Positions 10,246-21,446 of a DNA stretch of 64,000 nucleotides are shown one piece after another; the stretch's first letter is position 1, and every line of letters starts with the position of its first letter. The notes under the pieces were generated by a model, which was not told the DNA's origin, ran no database searches, and worked only from the letters and a program-made list of their open reading frames with translations. Position numbers and translations under genes: made by a program. The stretch comes from Spongilla lacustris. Its lineage: Eukaryota > Porifera > Demospongiae > Spongillida > Spongillidae. The DNA lies in the NCBI GenBank assembly GCA_949361645.1, contig OX442425.1, positions 4,465,442 through 4,529,441 of the forward strand, written 5' to 3'.

Positions 10246-13200
10246 CATCATGTACTCCAGTCAGCTGCTTTACACAACCATCTCACAAAACAGATCTCAG
10301 TTCACGTGCTGTGATGGTTACCTGCAGATTGGCGCTTCGCAGTCTTGTAGACGTAAGCTACCACCACATATTCCTGACACCTCATCTTAACACTGTGCCA
10401 CACCTTTGTATATATAGCTAATGTCACCTCAGGCCCAGCCCTTCCTACTCTGGATGCTGTGGCTGTCGCTGCCAGCAGTCCAAGTTCTCTGCGCCTTGTA
10501 TGGTCTCTTCACAATAGTAATGGTTCTTTTGTGCCTTTCAATGCATCATGCACTTCAGAAGATGGCAGCCATCGTGTTAACTACTCTGTTGGCCTGTCAC
10601 TTAATGAAACTCTTGGTGGGCTTATGCCAGGTGGACCCATGATGTGTGCAGCACCAACACAAACACAAGGTATTGGGACAATTCTTGAGTAGTATTTTGG
10701 GGTGCCAGTGTGGATTTGCAACCTCCCACCAAAGGGTAATTGGCCCACTGCCACTGAAGGGTTGTTGTGGCAAAGAACCACATTACAACTTAAACTTGTA
10801 GAAGTGATGATGTGATATTATTGGGTTCTATGGTCCTATGTAGGATTGGCTCTGTCGGGGTTTTTTTAAACGGTAACGAAGCGTTGCCTTTACTCGCCCG
10901 GCCGCTTGCATATAATCCATCAAAGACACGACAGGTATGCACATCAGTTTCAATTTTATATACATCATGGACAACATTCTTCTGTCGTATGCTTTCTCCT
11001 GTGGGACGGCATGTCTTCCAAACACCTTGGTCTTATTGCCCCTTGATTGAAAAATAATAATCACCTGTTCATGCAATATCAGGACCCTCAGGACCCACGG
11101 TAGTGGGTCCTATGTAGGATTGGCTTCGTGGGCGTGGTTTTCGATCGAGCGTTTAAAACGGTAACGAAGCGTTGCCTTTACTCGCCAGCTCGCATGTAAT
11201 CCATCACAAACATGACAGATATGCAGATATAACGTGAGCATCGCTAAACAGTGCCGTTTACGTGGAGTGACAAGTCGGTACCAAAATTCCGCCATTTAAT
11301 TTTTGTTCATCTCCGTCTTCCGTTCATCACGTATAACTCGCGACAGGAACGTCGTACGAAGACGAGATTAGCTTCAAAAAGTAGCATTTTATTTCCAAAC
11401 GTGCCCTTTCATATAAATAAGACCTAAAGTTTGTTAGCTGGTGATGAAATGCTGTGAAAATGACCCAAGCAGGTGCAATTCATTTATATTGGTGAACATT
11501 CTCGGTTGCCTAGCAGTATGCAATATGACGTGACGTACGCGTCTTAATTTACTGTACGCACAATTCAGTAACGTACGCAGCTGCATACACGTTTACAACA
11601 GGCGGTTCTAATTCAGCAAAGGACCAAGCCAAAGAAAACGGCTCGTTAGCAAGGAGAACTCTGAGTTACAAAGGTAGGCCTATCAATAAAATAAAAGTCT
11701 ATATACTCAGACTACACATAAGAGGAATCTATGCGTCCTATACATCGCAACGAATACACTAAGCCATATACATTTGTGTATTATATTGAACACTCCTGGC
11801 AGCGAAAAAAAAATTAGGGGAACAAGTAAATCAAAAACTTCTCTATCGAGAAAGCGATTGGTGGTATGTAGGATTGGTGGTGCAAAAAGCAAGGAAACAA
11901 GGTACAGTATGTTAAAGTGAGGTTTGGTAGGATCCTACAGCTATAACAGTCCTACATTTGCAAATAGGCTTCTTCATTTGCAAATTCAGGACTGTGAGTT
12001 GTAGGATCCTACCAAACCTCACTTTAACATACTGTACCTTGTTTCCTTGCTTTTTGCACCACCAATCCTACATACCACCAATCGCTTTCTCGATAGAGAA
12101 GTTTTTGATTTACTTGTTCTATATAGTCTTGGGACAAGAGACCGTATTATCAAATATGGGTCTGGTTGCAACCCGTGGAGATTTATGGAATTCCAATTTC
12201 CCTATGAGTTTATTTAATCTCGTACCCAGTCTATTACCTGTTACAGCACCACTTGTAATAGTCTGAGTATATAGACAGCCGTGTACATAGTGTATATTTT
12301 CCAAATGCAATCCCATAGTCAACTAATTCACCTTCATGCATAGTTCCCTAGCTTGGATGCATGGATACTATATCAGATAATGCAATATGCACCTTCACTG
12401 GCTAACTACATGCACATGGCATGTACTCTAGCTGCTACATTCATGCTCGAAGCGAACTGGGGACAAGCCAGATCAATTTTTAAAATTTTAAATCGCGCCC
12501 AAGGGGTGTAATTTGACACCAGATTTCCGGGTGGAAAGTTGGGTCAGCGTCCTCGAGCGCTATGCGACTCCAACCCTAGCCCTAAAAGCCCTAATTTATT
12601 CCTGTGCTTCCATAGTTAATATCTCAGTTTTTAAAAGAGTACTAGGAGAAAATTCATATAATACACCCACACATCCACATTGATGTGCTAATTAATGTGT
12701 GCATACTGCAGAACAATGCTTCTCAGAGCTTTTATAACACATGTATAGCTAGCCACTGTTATGGTTGTTTGGTTTGCTGTCACAATACCTTCCTTTTCTA
12801 TGGAACCAAAATAGTTTGAAACATTTTTCAAGGATTTCAACTGCGTTTTCTTTCCAGTCAGGGCAAGCATTATAATCGTGTGAACCAGAAGTGCTGTGCC
12901 AGCTGCCAAAGTCCAAGCTGGAACAAAGAATGCACTAGCATATAGCAGATCAGGTATCAAGTCTCCCTTTGACTAAGTAGGCGATTAACAAAAGGAATTA
13001 TGAAGAACACGCAGGATACACAATGAGGGGAAGAAGGTGCTTCAGAGCTTCCCTGTGCTGTTGACTGTCATGATGCCTCAGGCGGCATGCCCTCCATGTC
13101 AGAACTGCAGACATTGAAACCACTGCCATTACTTCAATCATGACATGAGAATGATTCACAGCAGCGACGGAACCATGGCCACCGGAGCCTCCATGGCAGC

Positions 13201-16145
13201 TCCACTTTTTGTACTGTGTATTAGTTATCAATTATTCATATCAGTCAAATCACAAGTGAGCAGCAGATATAAACACATGAGTGATAGCTTACAGTTGCTA
13301 CTGCACTGCTCTCTCCACGTGATTTGTGTTTCATAAGAAAATAGCTTCAAGTTCAGTGTTGTGTTTCATAAGGAAGTGGCTTCAAGTTCAGTATTATAAG
13401 AAAATAGCTTAAGTTCAGTGTTCTGTTTCATAAGAAAATGGCTTCAAGTTTTGTGATTGCCAGTTGTATTCCTGAGAAACCACATCAACCTAGAGGGTTT
13501 GACCAATGTAGCTTTTAAAAGAAGCGTTCAGCCCTCTTTGACACTGCTGAAGAAAGCATGCAGATAAGTATACATCATGATTCAAAACGAAATGGAAACG
13601 TACGGAGCATGGGGAACTGAAGCATGCAACGCAAGTTCTCCTTTATTGCTTCCCGGGTTGCCATCATGACAAACAAATCAAAGTCAATGATCCTGTACAA
13701 CTTATATGGCAAACTCAGTATCCTCCTTGTCAGGTCTAATGCCAGAGCCATAATGTTGAGATCCCTGATGCCGGCTGCTGGAGGTTTCTCGAAGAACATT
13801 TAATAATAATTATAACAATAATGTATAGGTGGTAGGTATCTTACATAATTAATTGCTTTGTGTGTTTTCATTTCTTCAATACATGTGTACTATCATTATA
13901 ATATATAAAATGTTATAAAAATGCTTAACGAAATATTCAAATTTATGGCGATGAGGGATTAATTACGATAGTGCCTATACTATTTGAATTATTAATCATT
14001 TCATTATTTATAATGGCGGCTACACTTTTTTCCCTTTCCTTCGCCGCTGAATGAAGAATACAATGCCATAGAATAGTGTGAATTGGTCCATCTTGCCGAT
14101 CTTGTTAACTTCTGAGGGATACACGTTTTGAATCCAGCACCAACCTCCTGATTGTCCATACGAGTCAGCGAAGAATGCCGGGACCACGGCCATGACAAGC
14201 GGGATAAGTACGTGGCACAACACGTACACCACCTCAAGCCATGAAACTCATGTGAAATACAGAAAAGCAAAACAAATGGAAAGGGAGGCATACGACAAAA
14301 AATACTTTCATCATAACTGTTGCTTGGAGAAAAAAGCCAAAGAGCAAGCAGTACCCCCCCCCCCCCCCCCCCCCCTGTAGTCATATTCGGCTGTGAAATG
14401 GTGCCCACCTTACCCTATCCTGGCCACACCCACACACCCTCTTCCAAAAATGCTGGGGGCACCCATGTAAACAATATATGGTAGCCAGGTAAACAACTTT
14501 GGTTTTTGAAACATTTTCTCATCACTGTGCCCTGAAGGAATGTAGATAAGAGCCCATTTTTTAAATATACTACTATACAGTCCCTATGTACATTCAGATA
14601 ATCAGCCCTTAACTATTACTGGTTTAATATATTGATCCCGTTGTATGTGTTTTTTTAGGTTGCTTCACGCTTTGCAATAATTTGAACAATATAATTTAAC
14701 TTAAGATGAAATCTTCTGGAATACAATGGAAAAGTCCCTGGAGTATTCATATAATTTATAATATTTTATTGGTACCTCGATACATTAAATAAATAAAGAC
14801 ATAAATTGCACTCGTTTTTAGGATTTCTCTGTTAGTGTATATCATATATATATATGGTTCAAAAACTAGTTATACACAAATAACCTCAAAACTTGGTCTT
14901 ATTGTTAGGAGCGCGGGGGAATTGTTGGTGAGAGGTCATGGAGGGCATGTGTCACCCCAACCTCAACTGCTATTTATGAAGTGGCCATTTGCTAATACAA
15001 ATGCAATGTATATAGTGCAGAACAACACATGTCACCCACCCCCCTCCCCACCTCCCCCCCAGCCCAAACTCTGAAGCCTATTTCAAATTTGTAATTTTTT
15101 TTGGTTTGTTTGTTTGTTTTTTAACAGCATGCTGCAGGAAATCAGCTTTATAAATTGATCAGGCAATTATTTATTCAAATAGTTTGAGTAGCTTTTTGTT
15201 GGAAAATGCACATCACACTCCATGCACCATTTGCCACTTTGCTGAGCAACAACACACTGCTATGTGTATAAAGCATAACAAGTGAGTTGAATATATGCAT
15301 GTCATCCTTATGGATTGGGAGAGTTAACAATACGACTACAGAAAAATATGAGTAATGTGGGAAAACAAAAACAACATTTCTGCTGTTTTTATCGGGGGGG
15401 GGGGGGGGGGGCAAAAAAGTTTTTGTAAACACCCATCCTCAGATTTCATAAAAGGGTATCCACCATCCTACGCCCTCACGCGTAACTAAGAAACCACTTA
15501 GCAATGAATATATAATCACCTCTACTGCAGAGTAAACTAATACGACTGACCCTAGCAAGCACCTTGAAATTATATATACTGAAGCTGGGTGCATGAACGG
15601 CATGAAGCATAACCACGATTGTTCAAAAGTGAAAGGAAGTGGAAGAAATGAACAATGAATAGAGAAGGAACATCTGGTGGTAATGCTCTACACTAGCTAG
15701 CAACGGGATCATTGCTGAGAGTTCCTCGGGAGAAGCGTAGCGCTCGTGCACAGGAGCCGCTTTCTTTTGCACGAATATAGTGTCGTCTTATAACTACATC
15801 ATCAATTTATATATTTGATTACTTTTTTTAAGTACTTGTCACACCTTTCGCTAAGCCAATTAAGAACTCGCGCAAGGGGTTAAATGTGTTTATCGATCGC
15901 TGGCGTTGTTGGAGGTGTATAGCGATAACACTGGTGTCCCAGCAAGGTCCTATGACTAGGTAATATATATATTCGTTCTACTCCCATGTAAATCTGACGC
16001 GAAACAAAAATTCGCCAAAACACGCGTTAAATGTACCACCCCCTTTTAAAAATGCCCTGGCACTTTTTTTTCCTGAAGTCTGATTTTTATTTTAAAAGCA
16101 GCTCTACAAGCTCTACAGTATTGGACGATGGGGTCTCCTACTGCC

Positions 16146-16187
<42 letters not shown>

Positions 16188-19100
16188 TTTTATTACTTTT
16201 TAAAATTCTACACAATCAGTACAGCCTTTTATTGAAAAAGATCACATGTACCTATCTTTTTTAACACAATACATATGAACATTAATAACTTGATTGGTAA
16301 ATACAATATTACCTAGATTACAACAACAGTTAGCAATTAGATCAAGATCCGGTGCAGGGGCTTCACCCCATACTGAAAAGACAACTAAGCTTGAAATATT
16401 AAAAAAAATTATTTCAACTTAGGGTTTAAATCATAATTTGCTTCAAAGAATATCATACAATTGGGCCTTTCTCATTACATATACTTAGTAATAAATTATC
16501 CTTTGGTCAGGTTATCTGACCATCTTATTTGGTTAGCCTCATTTGATTTCTTCCCCAATTACTCCATTGCCAATGGACACTGATGTGATTTTTTTTTCCT
16601 CGAAAGGTCTACATGTATGTGACGGATTTATCAATAGCTCATCATGTCTGAATGGAAGCTCCTGTTCGGTATGTATAAATATCCTTCACATGCAATGCTT
16701 ACACTAACACATTGCCTTTATTCTACAACAGAAGTATCACTACAATATCACCAACATGGAGTGCCTCTGCCAAACATGCTCCAATGCTAATAACAACACA
16801 ACAGGTATGAAATGAAGTGAAGCCCATCCACTGATGGGGACATCGCTTGTGCCATTATTCATAGCTCTTCCTGCTGCTGGTGGGGGTGAGGTAGCTGCCT
16901 TGTTGGCAACCCTAATCACCATTGCAGTGGTGATGGTGGTAGTGGCTGTGGTGCTAGCAGCACTGATTGTCTACAGGAAGGCTCACCCGAGGCATTCATT
17001 GACAGGTTAGCACACATAACATCTATGAAAATTAATTAACTGAATGAAAGTTTGACCTTGCAATATAACTCATTATCCACCCTGACATCTGAGGGATGCT
17101 TTGGTTCAAATGTGGTGGTCAATAGTTACATTCCATTTTATCACAACTTGGATACAACTTAAGAGCAAGACCAATTTCTATGAGGCAGGAGGAACTGTGT
17201 TAGCATAATGAGATTGGCATCATACTTGTATATTGCGTTGCACAATTTACTATTCATGTTTGATATATCAAGACAATTCCCAAATTTGGGCTAAGCAAAC
17301 AGACTGGTCAGTGCATCTCTATGGAGCAGGCAAGACATGCTCAATCCAGCATCAGTGATTATTTGAGATGTAATAAGGACAAATAATTCTGACCTTGTAT
17401 TATTGTTGTGGCTAATCTTTCGAATGTTGTATATGTAGACTTGGTTTGTGGTCATGGTTGAGGGGTGTGCATAATGTGTAGAATGGTGGGTGTTCAAAAA
17501 TGATAGCTGCACAATGCAATCGTTAATCTTCACATATCTGAATGTATGTACTCTTGCAACATGATTAATTACTGGCTGTAAATGAACACATCTTATCAGT
17601 GCAAAAGCTTGTCATGAAACAGCATGGGATAATGTTAAACCATCCTTCATGGGGCCATCTTTCATGGGGCCATCCTTCATGGGGCCATCCTTCACGGGGC
17701 CATCCTTCACGGGGCCATCCTTCATGGGGCCATCCTTCACGGGGCCATCCTTCATGGGGCCATCCTTCATGGGGCCATCCTTCATGGGGCCATCCTTCAT
17801 GGGGCCATCCTTCATGGGGCCATCCTTCATGGGGCCATCCTTCATGGGGGCCATCCTTCATGGGGCCATCCTTCATGGGGCCATGCTTCATGGGGCCATT
17901 CTTCATGGGGCCATCCTTCATGGGGCCATCCTTCATGGGGCCATCCTTCATGGGGCCATCCTTCATGGGGGCCATCCTTCATGGGGCCATCCTTCATGGG
18001 GTCAGCCTTCATGGGGCCATCCTTCATGGGGCCATCCTTCATGGGGCCATCCTTCATGCATGGAGTCATGGTTTGGCTTTACAAGTTGTGAGAAAACCTA
18101 ACTTTAATTTATGCTGATATTGTCATACATAGAACCTAAAGCACAACCAGTCGCCTCAACTGAGCTACTTGATGTGAATACTACTGCAACAGGAGGAGAA
18201 TCTGAATATTCGTATGCTAATACAGCAAAATTAGATTCAGAGTATGCATATGTTGATTTTGACCAAAATACTCGGGAAGTACTAAATACATCACAGAACA
18301 CTTCAGGTCATGTCCAGGATTTAGGATTGGAGTCTGCTGCTGAAGGTATTGAGGTGTTGTTTATAGATTAGACTATTAAAAATACCCTTATATTTGTTAG
18401 AAACTGAGTACTCTAACTTGGATCACTCTCAAGAAACTACAGTATCAACTGACAATTATAGCAGACTGACCTACCCCAGTGCAAAGGATTGCTCAGACAA
18501 TTTCTATGGTGCCTTAAATGAAGGAGTTTCAACAGATCTCAAGATGATGGGTGAATACAGCATACTGAAGGGGCCGCCCCCAGGGAACGGTGTCAATCCA
18601 AACACATCAAATGAGGTTTATAGCTCCTTATCTGAACGCGGTATCAAGGTAATATGAATGGACCAATCACATCACTGCTTGCTAGCAAAAATGTACTTCA
18701 TTGTACACCATCTCCTGTAGAGGTGGGGAATTCACATTACTCTCCTTAGGACCTAGCTGTTTTTTTTATAAGATTTGGCACCTCAAATATTACCATGCAC
18801 ATTTTGCAAAGCACTCACGAGTACTGAGGTACTGAGATTGTGCAGTGCTTGTATTATCAAAAGACCACTAAATGTCATATGCTTTTATTTTATTATGCTG
18901 GAGACACTGCAACAAAAAAAGGAATGTAATAGTTATTTGCCTGCATTAGAGTCTAATATGTTTTAGAAGTAAAATTAGTAGTTACAGTTATGATTAAGTA
19001 TATCAACTTTTAAACAGTGGGGACCTTATGTTGTGAACTGTCTCATATGAATAATAATTACAGTACACATGCAGCTGGTATAGAAAATGTAAGCCAAATC

Positions 19101-19317
19101 GCTTCATCCACCTCATTGGTAGTCAACCATTATTTATTTTCATTCTAAAAAAATTTTTCTAAACTTTTTTAGTTTCATGCCACTATAGTTTTGTCATTTT
19201 CCTGTATGCATTTCCTCCTATCAGTTATACATTGTGTTAATTTGTGACTGTAGTCATGAATATGAATGTGTTGGCATGCTGCTTGTTAATTATTTTTTAT
19301 CTTATCTGTAGGAATGA
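10246..19317 (+). CDS. Putative single-pass receptor: CCxGY/EMI-like, FN3-like, EGF-like, membrane helix, multi-YxxL tail (receptor paralog 2)
   Basis: Readable exons are 10246-10352, 10418-10669, 16607-16668, 16732-16804, 16865-17005, 18133-18345, 18401-18648 and 19312-19317. Phases agree at every join and give 367 codons to TGA; the 5' end is missing. Exon 1 ends in a CCDGY...C pattern like the end of an EMI domain. The second, phase 1-1, resembles a fibronectin III module with several N-glycosylation sites. The next two form an EGF-like module (CLNGSSC, then ECLCQTC). Exon 16865-17005 encodes about 22 hydrophobic residues followed by VYRKAHPR, a stop-transfer signal. The tail has SEYSYA, SEYAYV, then YSNL, YSRL, YGAL, YSIL, YSSL. 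The last exon is GAA TGA. The tail exons are strongly supported; joining the 10 kb exons across a 5.9 kb intron rests on phase alone. Likely role: surface receptor signalling through SH2 proteins (inference). Confidence 0.65.
10824..11237 (+). repeat. Two direct copies of a dispersed repeat
   Basis: Positions about 10824-10941 and 11100-11237 share GGTCCTATGTAGGATTGGCT, then ACGGTAACGAAGCGTTGCCT, then TTTACTCGCC and a TAATCCATCA block, with about 270 bases between the starts. They lie in the long intron of receptor paralog 2. Confidence 0.8.
11697..12276. mobile_element. Terminal-inverted-repeat element containing a 300 bp palindrome
   Basis: Outer ends GTCTATATACTCAGACTA (11697-11714) and TAGTCTGAGTATATAGAC (12259-12276) are perfect 18-base inverted repeats. 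Inside, 11820-12119 is a near-perfect palindrome with arms of about 125 bases or more. Its arm phrase GCAAGGAAACAAGG relates it to the fold-back at 7237-7541. No clear target duplication was seen. No protein is encoded. Confidence 0.8.
12690..14235 (-). pseudogene. GPCR-like (7TM) fragment, membrane helices 4-7, antisense in the receptor intron
   Basis: Three minus-strand pieces read in order like the second half of a seven-helix receptor. About 14235-14030: a hydrophobic helix, then SYGQSGGWCWI, an extracellular-loop pattern familiar from cAMP-receptor-like and GPR157-like families, then the start of helix 5. About 13140-13010: EVMAVVSMSAVLTW, a basic loop, then LLPLIVYP. About 12960-12850: a last helix, ASAFFVPAWTLAAGTALLVH. 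Frame changes between the second and third pieces, and unclear splice sites, suggest decay, although unrecognised introns could explain part of it. Helices 1-3 were not found. Family assignment is tentative. Confidence 0.4.
13590..13800 (+). mobile_element. Retrotransposon C-terminal remnant (REL-type non-LTR family)
   Basis: Reads ETYGAWGTEA and, after a frameshift, LYGKLSILLVRSNARAI. This is the same C-terminal signature as in the longer fragments at 21447-22115 and 59944-60168. It is frameshifted and therefore dead. Confidence 0.75.
14354..14375 (+). repeat. Poly-C tract, 22 bases
   Basis: An uninterrupted C run within the long intron of receptor paralog 2. Confidence 0.95.
15393..15411 (+). 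repeat. Poly-G tract, about 19 bases
   Basis: A G homopolymer in the same intron, the opposite polarity to the C tracts nearby. Confidence 0.9.
16147..16184 (+). repeat. Poly-C tract, 38 bases
   Basis: The longest C run in the window, about 420 bases upstream of the EGF-like exons of receptor paralog 2. Confidence 0.95.
17641..18061 (+). repeat. 15-base minisatellite in a receptor intron, about 28 units
   Basis: The unit CCATCCTTCATGGGG repeats with few changes (C/T swaps, two one-base insertions) and lies between the membrane exon and the first tail exon. Because 15 is a multiple of three and the unit has no stop in several frames, open frames run through it on both strands. These are by-products, as the splice phases of the flanking exons skip this tract. 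Confidence 0.95.
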
Positions 19318-20260
19318 AGAGATCCCCCCCCCCCCCCATACCAGTCAGAACTATTGTAGCTAGTTACGAGGCTCTCATGGTAATCACTTTGTTGTGGCTA
19401 TATCATTGCTATTGCATTTAATGACAAATACATTTATCAAAGAACAAACTCCTTGTGACTAATGAAGTCTGTATTCTGAATTGAATAGAATTCTAATAAT
19501 GGCCCTAGCATGGTGTTTTTCAAGATACACAATACTATGTAATACAATAGAAATGCATTTATTTAAAAAATAAAAATAAAATAAACTATTCAACATATTC
19601 GTGTTATTCTGTATGTTTATTTATTTATTTTAATGTGACTCACACAATGACCATAATTAGTCCTCGCCTAAGGGGGTCTCTGACTGAGGTGTGCTGATCA
19701 AAGGTATTAAGGTATACCCTTGCTTGAATATTATCCTTGACAGGAAAAGTTTTTTGTTGCCATTCGTGTCATAAAAGTAACCCATTTGATAACAATTCTT
19801 TCTGCTCTTGCATGAGGAGCAGTCAACATATTGTTAAGTTTGTACTAGTAATGACGCGGTTATACAAATAAGGGGACATGTAACTAGACGTAGCCAGAGC
19901 TACTATTTCACTGCTCGCCATGTCAACGGATCGAGGGTGATTGAGTGCCATATAGAGCTCCTGAGACGCACTTTATCGAAGAGCGTAGGATCTAGTTAAG
20001 GATAAGCGGCAGTGTGGCCTGGTTCGACTACCGATGTGCTAGGCGCTTACATCAGTGAACCCTTGGTGTTCTCTGATCAACCCATCCCTAGGGGAAATCC
20101 GCTGCTCGTAAGGAATATTTTTTTTTTACGTACATGAAGGTTTTGTAATAGTCAGCAACGGAAGACAACTAATAGCTTTTTTCGTCACATATATACCGCA
20201 CGTGAGAATTGTATTGCTACAGCTTCCTCGCCTGTCACCTGATAATGGATTACTTGGGTT
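19318..20260. other. 3' flank of receptor paralog 2 and intergenic DNA
   Basis: A poly-C tract follows the stop codon at about 19325. Overlapping AATAAA hexamers near 19566-19584 are candidate polyadenylation signals. No further gene is supported before the elongase. Confidence 0.5.
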
Positions 20261-20293
20261 ATGCAATATGTGCAATACGCCCTCAAACGTACA

Positions 20294-21133
20294 ATGCCAT
20301 TGTTTAGGGTGTTAGATCGTATCGAGGAGCGCTTTGACCGAGAAAATGCTTGGAAATGGATGAGCAAACACTGGTATTTGTCATGTATTATCAGTGTAGC
20401 CTACCTAGGACTGATATTCGTCGGAAAGCGCATCATGAAAAATAGGCCAGCTTTTCAAATGCGACGAGGCAAGTTTTGTTGCGCGTGAATTAATTGATTG
20501 TTATTTTCTATTGTGCCTATAGCACTCACGATGTGGAATACCGGATTGGCAGCCTTCAGTATCCTAGGTTCGGTAGCAATGTTACCAGAATTGTCTCATA
20601 TGTTGATTCATGAGGATTTCTATGTGAGTGTTTGCAAAATTCCAAGACTGAACGTTCCGCCGCTGAGTATTTGGGCCTGGTGTTTCATTATATCCAAATG
20701 TGTTGAGTTGGGGGATACCATGTTCATCGTACTTCGCAAGACTCCCTTGTCTTTTCTACATTGGTATCATCACATAACGGTATTCATTTACACCTGGTTT
20801 GCAAACGCGTACCCCACGCCTTCAGGCGTGGGTATGTGGTTCTCGTGTATGAACTATTCTGTACACAGTGTCATGTATAGCTACTATGCAGTCAAGGCAA
20901 GTGGCAGGAAGATACCTCAATGGATATCTCAAGTCATCACAGTGCTCCAGCTGTCCCAGATGTTTGTGGCCATTATATGTAATGCTGTAGCATACATCAG
21001 TTACCACTCAGGAAAGGAATGTGATTATAATGGAGGTGTCTTCTACATAGGAATGGCAATTTATGGTTCTTATGCCATGTTGTTTCTAAATTTCTTCTAT
21101 CAACGATACGTGTATGGTACTAAAACTGAATAG
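20294..21133 (+). CDS. ELOVL6: ELOVL6-like very-long-chain fatty acid elongase, copy 1
   Basis: This is a 3-ketoacyl-CoA synthase of the endoplasmic reticulum membrane, which condenses malonyl-CoA with a long-chain acyl-CoA. Two exons, 20294-20468 and 20523-21133, give 261 residues, close to the usual length of about 265. The catalytic histidine box is HWYHH at residues 138-142. Upstream is ELGDT (120-124) and downstream NYSVHSVMYSYYA, all in the family order, with several membrane helices. The ATG at 20294 was chosen because the paralog at 26.5 kb starts at an equivalent place; an in-frame ATG at 20261 would give 272 residues. The 54-base intron begins with GC (GAG|GCAAGT) rather than GT. 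The acceptor CCTATAG matches the paralog's in position and phase. The two copies are in tandem. Confidence 0.92.
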
Positions 21134-21170
21134 TGCATTGCTATTTATTTTATAATATTCCCAGTTGACC

Positions 21171-21176
21171 AATAAA
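21171..21176 (+). promoter_or_regulatory. Polyadenylation signal of ELOVL6-like copy 1
   Basis: AATAAA lies 38 bases after the stop codon. Confidence 0.7.
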
Positions 21177-21446
21177 CTTTGAACGTCAACGAGTACTATC
21201 GTTTTTCATATATATAGATTTCATTACATGGAACTGTTAGGGTCAACTGACTTGGAAGAGATTTAAGAGGTAGTACGTAGGAGGGGGACCAACAGTACAG
21301 CAGAGGAAACAAATATCTGCCGAGAGCGAGCATATCAAAGAATTTCTTTTTTTTAATTTTTATTATTATAGACACACAAGAAACATTTTGCTACTTGCCA
21401 TATTATATATATATGAGGAACACAATGCAAAAAACTAAATACTACG

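Noticed and set aside
10421..10642. 73-codon hydrophobic open frame
   Set aside because: It is an alternative frame of the FN3-like exon 10418-10669, whose own frame is flanked by matching splice phases.
17641..18061. CRISPR-like array
   Set aside because: Tandem repeat without spacers, in a eukaryotic intron.
17565..18117. Gly/Pro/His/Met repeat proteins on both strands
   Set aside because: Frames of the 15-base intronic minisatellite; the receptor exons on both sides splice over it in phase.
20020..20110. tRNA-like B box GGTTCGACTACC
   Set aside because: No matching A box at the right spacing and no acceptor-stem pairing found by eye.
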